Source of the DNA: G963556115 sp963675945
GTDB lineage: Bacteria; Planctomycetota; SZUA-567
Length of the DNA: 64,000 bases
Assembly (NCBI GenBank): GCA_963675945.1
Contig: OY780932.1
Span: forward strand, 3,658,001-3,722,000
Direction: 5' to 3'
Shown here piece by piece: positions 58,524 through 64,000 of the stretch. The notes beneath the pieces were generated by a model, which saw only the letters and a list, made by a program, of their open reading frames with translations, was not told where the DNA came from and searched no databases. The position numbers and the translations under genes are program-made. Within the stretch, counting starts at the first letter, position 1. The number at the start of each line of letters is the position of its first letter.

Positions 58524-59281
58524 GGCTCATGACAAGATAACTTGACAAAAATCATGCTTAAGTTATTATGTCATAATGGTTAACAAGTACAAAAAACGTT
58601 CAAAAATTTCTGAGGCTAAATTTCGAGAGATAGTAAGACTATTTATTCTCGACATTGAAGCCACAAAAATAGCTAGTATCACAGGATTATCAAGAAATAC
58701 TATTAACTCCATTATTAATGGAATTAGAAAAATAATTTCTGAATACTGTGAAGATCAATCTCCATTTCAAAAAGGTGAAATAGAAATTGATGAAAGCTAC
58801 TTTGGCGCTCGACGAGTTCGTGGTAAACGGGGACGAGGAGCACACGGAAAACATTTAGTATTCGGCTTGATCAAGCGCCAGGGCAAAGTGTATACGCAAG
58901 TAGTTACAAATTGCTCTGCATCGGTTTTAATACCTATAATCAAGTCTAAAGTCGGTATGGACTCTGAAGTATATACCGACGGTTTTAAAACTTATGATGG
59001 TCTTGTGAACTTCGGCTACAAGAAGCATCATCGAATCAACCACTCTAATAGTGAATTTGCAAAAGGCAAAAATCATATTAATGGTATTGAAAACTTTTGG
59101 TCTATAGCTAAAACCAGATTAAGTAAGTATCGTGGTATTAGCAAAAAGACTTTTTACTTGCACTTAAAAGAGTGCGAATTTCGTTTTAATCATCGAGATG
59201 ATGATTTGTATAAACTGGTTTTGAAGATAATTCGTAAGAACCCTTTATAGGAGATTAAGCAAAGTTATCTTGTCATGAACC
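58524..59281 (+). mobile_element. Complete IS1595-family insertion sequence (758 bp)
   Basis: The ends are inverted repeats: GGCTCATGACAAGATAACTT on the left and, on the opposite strand, GGTTCATGACAAGATAACTT on the right (19 of 20 identical). An 8-bp duplication flanks them and a single intact transposase gene fills the element. Its size and one-gene layout resemble the short IS1016-like members. It sits between hybrid kinase 3 and the NtrC-type gene and interrupts no obvious gene. Intact ends, exact duplication and an open transposase indicate recent insertion. Confidence 0.95.
58576..59250 (+). CDS. IS1595-family transposase
   Basis: 224 aa. An N-terminal helix-turn-helix (TKIASITGLSRNTINSIINGI) binds the ends; the ISXO2-like catalytic domain follows: EIEIDESYFGARRVRGKRGRGAHGKHLVFGLI (first Asp), EVYTDGFKTYDGL (second Asp), HINGIENFWSIAKTRLSKYRGI (Asn/Glu third position) and HLKECEFRFNHR. 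The frame is intact and codon use is more AT-rich than in neighbouring genes, as expected for a mobile gene. The zinc-ribbon of longer family members is absent. Confidence 0.95.
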   Translation: MVNKYKKRSKISEAKFREIVRLFILDIEATKIASITGLSRNTINSIINGIRKIISEYCEDQSPFQKGEIEIDESYFGARRVRGKRGRGAHGKHLVFGLIKRQGKVYTQVVTNCSASVLIPIIKSKVGMDSEVYTDGFKTYDGLVNFGYKKHHRINHSNSEFAKGKNHINGIENFWSIAKTRLSKYRGISKKTFYLHLKECEFRFNHRDDDLYKLVLKIIRKNPL

Positions 59282-59546
59282 TAATATAAAAAGAAATAAA
59301 CGCGCAAGATTTTCCCGTTAGGACGCATGCGAACTGCGAACGGGTGAGCAGTGAGTCGTGTGCATATCTTTTGGTAAATAAGTATGTCGCTACTTTAGCA
59401 GCGAAAAATATAGTATCAGTAAAAACTTGTGTTTACTTACACTCTAAAACACAGATTATTTCCTATCCTGACGGAAGGTTTCAGGTATAATCGCTAAACC
59501 CAAGCCTCCAGATCTTTGATTTACCTTTTGTAAGCAAAATGATAAG

Positions 59547-60926
59547 CTAGAAATCAAACCCAGCCTCTTTCCAACGTTTGATCCGGTCACGCAGACTGCG
59601 CTCACTGATTCCCAGAGCAATAGCGGTATTGGCGCGGTGATGCTGATGATACTCAAGCATCCGCCTGACATGCTCGCGCTCAATATCCTCAAGCTTCTTC
59701 GGCTCAAATACCGCTCTAGCGCTAAGCGCCGCCGAATCCCGGTTATTCACCCCTGGAGCCTTCTCAATACTGGTTCTAATCACACTATCAGAGAGCATGT
59801 TCCCGTCACCAAGCACTATCGCCCGCTCCACCAGATTCTCGAGTTCCCGCACATTACCCGGCCAATCATGCATCTGAAGTAACTGCAGAGACTGCGCACT
59901 CACCCCTCGCACCCTGGTGCCTTCTTCCATATTATACTTGGTAATAAAGTACTCTACTAGGCTGGCGATATCCTCTTTCCGTTCCCGTAGCGGCGGTAAT
60001 TCTACATTGACTACATTGAGCCGGTAATAAAGATCCTGCCTGAAGACACCTTCGGTTATCGCCTCCTCCATATCCCGGTTGGAGCTTGCCAGTATCCGCA
60101 CATTTGACTTAATCGTCTCGCTTGAGCCAACCCGCTCAAATTCTTTCTCCTGCAGAACCCTGAGCAACTTACCCTGAAGATTAAGATCCATCTCCGAGAC
60201 CTCATCAAGAAATATAGTTCCCCCGTCGGCCATCTCAAAACGACCAATACGCCGTTTATCCGCTCCGGTAAATGCACCTTTCTCATGCCCGAAGAGTTCA
60301 CTCTCAAGTACCCCGGCCGATAGCGCAGCACAATTAACCCGTACCATAGGTTTTTCCCGCCGTGCACTCTGCGCGTGTATCGATTTGGCTACCAGTTCCT
60401 TTCCTGTCCCCGACTCTCCCCGGATAAAGACTGTCGCATTACTCGCCGCAATCTGACGTATTTTACCAAACGCCTCCTGCATCAAAGACGACTCACCGAC
60501 AAAGTCATTTACCGACCATCTCCCTGCCAGTTCACTCTTGAGATATTCATTCTCCACCAGCAACCGCCGATGCTCCAATGCCTTCTGCACCACCACATCT
60601 ATCTGAGCTGCATCGAAAGGCTTCATGATATAATCATACGCACCTTTTTTCATAGCTTCAACCGCAGTCTCAATCGTAGCAAAAGCGGTCATCATAATCA
60701 CTGGCAACTTCGGATCAACCCGCTTAACCCGTTCCAAAAGCTCCATCCCGCTCATCCCCGGCATACGCATATCGGTAATCAAGATTGAGGCCGTACCGTT
60801 GCTGAGCGCCTCTACCGCACTCTCGGCATTCTCAAAGCTGAGAATATCATATCCCCCATCCTCCAGGGTTTCAACCAGACCTTCTCGCATGAATTCATCA
60901 TCATCAACAATAATTATTTTACTCAT
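59547..60926 (-). CDS. NtrC-type sigma-54-dependent response regulator
   Basis: 459 aa. Receiver (D52 in ILITDMRMPGMSG, Lys in YIMKPFDAAQ), AAA+ domain (about 140-375) with Walker A GESGTGKE, the sigma-54-contacting GAFTGA in HEKGAFTGADKRRIGRFE, Walker B GGTIFLDEV, and a C-terminal Fis-type helix-turn-helix (RANTAIALGISERSLRDRIKRW). It activates sigma-54 promoters when phosphorylated. Kinase partner not obvious; the kinase with a degenerate C-terminal receiver lies just upstream across the IS. Regulation of the flagellar operon is possible, since such regulators often do this. GGGGA before ATG; 30 bases after pdxA. Confidence 0.94.
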   Translation of the reverse strand: MSKIIIVDDDEFMREGLVETLEDGGYDILSFENAESAVEALSNGTASILITDMRMPGMSGMELLERVKRVDPKLPVIMMTAFATIETAVEAMKKGAYDYIMKPFDAAQIDVVVQKALEHRRLLVENEYLKSELAGRWSVNDFVGESSLMQEAFGKIRQIAASNATVFIRGESGTGKELVAKSIHAQSARREKPMVRVNCAALSAGVLESELFGHEKGAFTGADKRRIGRFEMADGGTIFLDEVSEMDLNLQGKLLRVLQEKEFERVGSSETIKSNVRILASSNRDMEEAITEGVFRQDLYYRLNVVNVELPPLRERKEDIASLVEYFITKYNMEEGTRVRGVSAQSLQLLQMHDWPGNVRELENLVERAIVLGDGNMLSDSVIRTSIEKAPGVNNRDSAALSARAVFEPKKLEDIEREHVRRMLEYHQHHRANTAIALGISERSLRDRIKRWKEAGFDF

Positions 60927-60956
60927 TGAACTCTATTCCCCAGTATTAAAGACTCC

Positions 60957-61970
60957 TCAACGCCCGGCAAAACCAGTTACCCCCACATCCTGACCTCCTG
61001 TAGAATTCTTCACCATCTCCGCCGCAGCTGCTATCGCCGCCATCATTGATTTACAACTGGCCACCCCTCTGCCCGCCAGATCAAAGGCAGTGCCATGATC
61101 TACCGAAGTGCGTATCAACGGTAACCCCAGAGTAATATTCACCCCAGAGTCAAAAGCCAGAGTCTTCAACGGTCCCAAGCCCTGATCGTGATACATCGCC
61201 AAAATAGCGTCAAATTCACCACTCAGCATCCGGTAAAAAGCTGTATCCGCTGGAAGAGCTCCGCTTGCAGCAATCCCCTGACCCTGCATCTGCTTTACCG
61301 CCGGGTTTATCACCTCTAGCTCTTCACAACCTAAATGCCCATCTTCACCGGCATGCGGATTGAGTCCGAGTACGGCTATTCGCGGTGCAGGTAGTGCAAA
61401 CCGCTGTTGCAGATCCTTATTGAGAATACTCAGCACCCGGCATATACGCTCCTGGGTAAGCAGTTCAGGCAGTTCTCTGAGCGCCACATGCGTAGTCACC
61501 AGTGCCACCCGCAACCCACCCCCGGCAAGCAACATCACCTCGTTATGTTCCCCAGAAATCTCTCCCAGAAGCTCGGTATGCCCCGGGAAACACGACCCTG
61601 CCGCTTTCCAGGCGCTCTTACAGATCGGCGCCGTTACCAGCGCTTGCGCCTCCTGTTGCAGACAGAGTTCTGCTCCTAACCTGACATACTCCAGACTCGC
61701 CCTGCCGGTAGACAAGCTCCAATTACCCGGACACGAATATTCCCCAATCCATCCCTCAGGCTGATAAAGAGCTACTCGCCCCGCAAACCTCGGCTGCGCT
61801 ACCCGCTCATATTCAAGCGCCACCCCACAGCACGCCGCCGCATTATCCAGATAATACTGCTCCCCAATCACTAGAAAACTACACCCTGGATACTCCCCTA
61901 TAGCCAGCGCTTTTACTATTACTTCCGGTCCAATCCCGCAGGGATCACCCATTGAGATCACAATACGCAT
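60957..61970 (-). CDS. pdxA: 4-hydroxythreonine-4-phosphate dehydrogenase
   Basis: 337 aa from ATG 61970 (GGGGGA just before; the preceding TTG is in frame). PdxA oxidises 4-phosphohydroxy-L-threonine in pyridoxal 5'-phosphate synthesis. VISMGDPCGIGPEVIVKAL at the N-terminus, TAPICKSAWKAAGSCFPGHTELL with metal-binding His, LGLNPHAGEDGHLGCEELEVI, AMYHDQGLGPLKTLAFDSGVNITLGLP and RTSVDHGTAFDLAGRGVA are diagnostic. Lies between nnrE and the NtrC-type gene on the same strand with short gaps. Confidence 0.96.
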   Translation of the reverse strand: MRIVISMGDPCGIGPEVIVKALAIGEYPGCSFLVIGEQYYLDNAAACCGVALEYERVAQPRFAGRVALYQPEGWIGEYSCPGNWSLSTGRASLEYVRLGAELCLQQEAQALVTAPICKSAWKAAGSCFPGHTELLGEISGEHNEVMLLAGGGLRVALVTTHVALRELPELLTQERICRVLSILNKDLQQRFALPAPRIAVLGLNPHAGEDGHLGCEELEVINPAVKQMQGQGIAASGALPADTAFYRMLSGEFDAILAMYHDQGLGPLKTLAFDSGVNITLGLPLIRTSVDHGTAFDLAGRGVASCKSMMAAIAAAAEMVKNSTGGQDVGVTGFAGR

Positions 61971-62024
61971 CAAATCCCCCTTAACCCCTGCTCACGTGAA
62001 TAAGGCAAGAAGCACCGATAATAA

Positions 62025-63104
62025 TCAATATATTTCCGCACTATACTTTTTCGGAGCTCCAATATCCGCAACAATAATATCCCCACAGTACCTCTTGGCC
62101 TCACCCATAAACATACCAAGCTTTGCCTGAGCAAAGGATACCGTAACATCTGCCTCCACGGCAATTCCACGAACCTCACCGGTATCGGCATCAATACCAC
62201 TGGGAACATCCAACGCCAACACCCTGGACTCAGTCCGGTTTATTGCCTCAATCACCTCCCTGTACTCGCCCTGTATATCCCGGTTCAATCCGGTTCCAAA
62301 GATCCCGTCAACCACCAGCCCTGCCTCTTCGATAAGCTTCAGACGCTCCGCCAGCGTACCATTGAATATTACATTATCCGCCTGCTCAAGAATATCCAGA
62401 TTCATCTGTGTCTCTTCGGATAAAACATCGGAGAGGAGCACGACCTGCACCGGAACCCGCCGTTCAACCAGCCCGCGCGCGACAACCAGGCCGTCCCCAC
62501 CGTTATTACCCCCACCTACCAGTACCACCGCCTTATGCCCGTCACTGAGGCGCCGGGTCATCTTCTCAGCGACTACTGCCGCCCCAATCCCAGCATTCTC
62601 CATCAGGCAGATGCTCGGCAGGCCATATGTTTCTACCGCCTCTACATCAATCGTTCTAGCCTCTTGTACCGTAATAGTACTGCGCTTATCAACCCTGCAG
62701 ACAAACGGATTGTTCTCAAGCTGCCAACCATCCCAATTCTTATCATGCTCGGGGTTGACAAAGAACTTAGCCACAACAAAATTTTCTGAACCGAGAGTCG
62801 CAGTCGAGTCTGTCCCCGAAATTACACAAGGAAAGTCATCATCCAGCTGATCATACTTCATCACCAACCCCATTTTTTTGATAATCTCCAGGTTGGTCTT
62901 AAAAGCTCCCTCGGAATAATTTGTACTATCAGTAAGAATAATCTTCAACTTCTGCCCAGAATTACTGATCCGTCTGGCCGCAGCCAACGCAGCGGCTCCA
63001 GCCAATGAGGAGGAGACGCCAATCTCAACAGAACAGCCTACACCCATTGCCATAGCTCTACCGGCTCTCTCCGCAATGAGTATCTCTGGTAATTCAAAAA
63101 TCAT
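62025..63104 (-). CDS. nnrE: NAD(P)H-hydrate epimerase with degenerate N-terminal half-domain
   Basis: 359 aa. The C-terminal part (about 142-359) is a complete YjeF_N/NAD(P)HX epimerase: TYGLPSICLMENAG, VLVGGGNNGGDGLVVARGL, VVDGIFGTGLNRDIQGEYREVI, ALDVPSGIDADTGEVRG, VSFAQAKLGMF. It repairs hydrated NAD(P)H by epimerising the R form. The first ~140 residues look like a second, decayed copy: AERAGRAMAMG, then GVSSSLAGAAALAAARRISNSGQKLKIIL aligns with the GGGNNGGDGLVVARGLVERRVPVQVVLL segment, followed by SEGAFKTNLEIIKK like SEETQMNLDILEQ. All catalytic residues are lost there. The kinase domain that accompanies the epimerase in E. coli Nnr is absent. GGAG before ATG. Confidence 0.88.
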   Translation of the reverse strand: MIFELPEILIAERAGRAMAMGVGCSVEIGVSSSLAGAAALAAARRISNSGQKLKIILTDSTNYSEGAFKTNLEIIKKMGLVMKYDQLDDDFPCVISGTDSTATLGSENFVVAKFFVNPEHDKNWDGWQLENNPFVCRVDKRSTITVQEARTIDVEAVETYGLPSICLMENAGIGAAVVAEKMTRRLSDGHKAVVLVGGGNNGGDGLVVARGLVERRVPVQVVLLSDVLSEETQMNLDILEQADNVIFNGTLAERLKLIEEAGLVVDGIFGTGLNRDIQGEYREVIEAINRTESRVLALDVPSGIDADTGEVRGIAVEADVTVSFAQAKLGMFMGEAKRYCGDIIVADIGAPKKYSAEIY

Positions 63105-63358
63105 AAAAGCACTCCAATAAATACCTGCTAATCAACCTTTTTGCACCGTCAACCACAGCTTAAATAGTGACTCACGATTACCACCGACAAACATGCTATA
63201 AAATCAACTACCACTCAATAGTTGATGTCAGTAAAAGTCCCAAAGGCTTCATTAATAATTAAGAAGAATGTATACTGCTAATAATATATACAGTATACAT
63301 AGAGAATAGTAGCATAACAAGTAGTATCCAAGTACAGAGTCAAAATACTCACCAGCAG

Positions 63359-64000
63359 CTAGGAATAAATTGGTTCAGCAAGTCCGGTAGTTACTCCCCC
63401 CTGCGTAACTGTAACCTGGAGTTTGAGGATATATTCGCGCAGACTCGCCTCATTAGCGGCAAGTGTCTGCTGAGGATCTTCGGTATAATTCTCAATAAAT
63501 TCAGGAGCATCCTTGAGGTGATTGATAATACTCTCGCCGGCTGCAACCTGCATATAATCCGCGGTCAAACCGATAGATCCCCGTAGTGCCGAATTGATCT
63601 TACTCTGCTCCCCAGCACTCACTGTATCGGCAGATACAATATGCCCCAGTCCATCGGTCTGCAACACGATTCCCGAGCTGCGAAGGAGATCATTACTATA
63701 CATAACGCGCCTAATCTTACTGCCGAATCCGGCAAGATTTTCCGCATAATTGAGTGACAGTTCATCCAGTGATTTATATTCACCGCTCTTTTTCTCCGCC
63801 GCCGCATTATCCAGTTCCTTCTTTATCCACTCCCGCGAATACTGCGAAATACTCTGGGTTGATAACTTTACCGAATCGGTAATACCTTCATAACTCGTTA
63901 CTTTAGTAGTAATTGGGCGTGAAAAAGTGTTGACGAAGGAGGTCATCTTCGAATATGCTTGTTGAGCATTGAAATTGGATAAAGCAAGATTTACCGACAC
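63359..64000 (-). CDS. Unknown protein, possibly partial at the right edge
   Basis: At least 213 residues. The first in-window codon is GTG at 64000-63998, which could be the start, or the gene may extend past the window. The N-terminus is Ser/Asn/Ala-rich (SVNLALSNFNAQQAYSKMTSFVN), followed by a charged helical stretch (SREWIKKELDNAAAEKKSGEYKSLDELSLNYAENLAG) and a Gly/Thr-rich end. No signal peptide or known motif. The style (no signal, polar start, helical core) resembles flagellar-type export substrates, but I have no motif to support that. The 254 bases between it and nnrE show no gene. Confidence 0.6.
   Translation of the reverse strand: MSVNLALSNFNAQQAYSKMTSFVNTFSRPITTKVTSYEGITDSVKLSTQSISQYSREWIKKELDNAAAEKKSGEYKSLDELSLNYAENLAGFGSKIRRVMYSNDLLRSSGIVLQTDGLGHIVSADTVSAGEQSKINSALRGSIGLTADYMQVAAGESIINHLKDAPEFIENYTEDPQQTLAANEASLREYILKLQVTVTQGGVTTGLAEPIYS

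Larger units (their letters stand above)
58516..59289 (+). repeat. 8-bp target site duplication TAATATAA
   Basis: TAATATAA at 58516-58523 and again at 59282-59289 directly flank the insertion sequence. Eight bases is the duplication length known for the IS1595 family. Confidence 0.93.

Noticed and set aside
1..64000. tRNA, rRNA operon, CRISPR array or prophage
   Set aside because: I saw no T-loop plus acceptor-stem combination in the gaps, no regularly spaced repeats and no phage structural genes. This was by eye, so a small RNA gene could be missed.

Overview
The window comes from a flagellated, diderm (Gram-negative type) bacterium. The evidence is a rod/P-ring/L-ring gene run (flgF-flgG-flgA-flgH-flgI-flgJ-flgN), a flagellin with FlaG, and lipoprotein or signal-peptide genes. 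Three large hybrid histidine kinases, a sigma-54 type response regulator, a corrin-ring methyltransferase, an ACT-containing malic enzyme and a corrinoid-methyltransferase-like pseudogene suggest an anaerobe of deltaproteobacterial or Lentisphaerota-like type. I cannot fix the phylum from this window: there is no rRNA operon and I found no tRNA.

Layout. 1-4.5 kb: tail of an unknown gene, a calcium-binding-repeat protein behind a good sigma-28 (FliA) promoter, and a hybrid kinase with a periplasmic sensor. 4.5-6.6 kb: GIY-YIG protein, ppnP and an M24 peptidase. 6.7-16.6 kb: a flagellin island, with a sigma-28 promoter, a ~320-nt folded leader carrying CsrA-like sites, an 844-aa flagellin, flaG, two tandem TPR/SPINDLY (O-GlcNAc-transferase-like) proteins, a zinc-ribbon membrane protein and nadC. 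16.6-25 kb (minus strand): rsmE, an EF-hand lipoprotein, rnc-nth-mgtE-ispD, coaX-cobI-argH, plus one unknown 81-aa gene on the plus strand. 25-29.4 kb: malic enzyme, asnB, truA. 29.5-37.2 kb: NlpC/P60 protein, satP, an MFS transporter, a second hybrid kinase, a DsrE-like protein and a receiver-SpoIIE phosphatase. 37.5-41.1 kb: two MscS channels. 41.4-45.5 kb: an SBF-family transporter plus CoA-disulfide-reductase/rhodanese operon, then a decayed URO-D-family gene. 45.9-51.9 kb: the flagellar rod/ring operon, headed by a 52-aa gene. 52.4-58.5 kb: guaB, guaA, a membrane-anchored GNAT and a third hybrid kinase. 58.5-59.3 kb: a complete IS1595-family insertion sequence with 8-bp target duplication. 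59.5-64 kb (minus strand): NtrC-type regulator, pdxA, an unusual nnrE and an unknown gene running to or past the right edge.

How the parts fit. The best candidate for an under-described system is the flagellin island. Two paralogous GT41/SPINDLY proteins follow flagellin and flaG, so cytoplasmic O-glycosylation of a very large flagellin is likely, with extra control at the leader RNA by CsrA. The protein at 387-1595 seems to share sigma-28 control with flagellin and may be a late, exported flagellar-associated calcium-binding protein. Other distinctive points are an NAD(P)HX epimerase with a degenerate half-copy of its own domain in front, a kinase whose C-terminal receiver has lost its phospho-acceptor Asp, and a Fur-like box in front of ispD-mgtE-nth-rnc.
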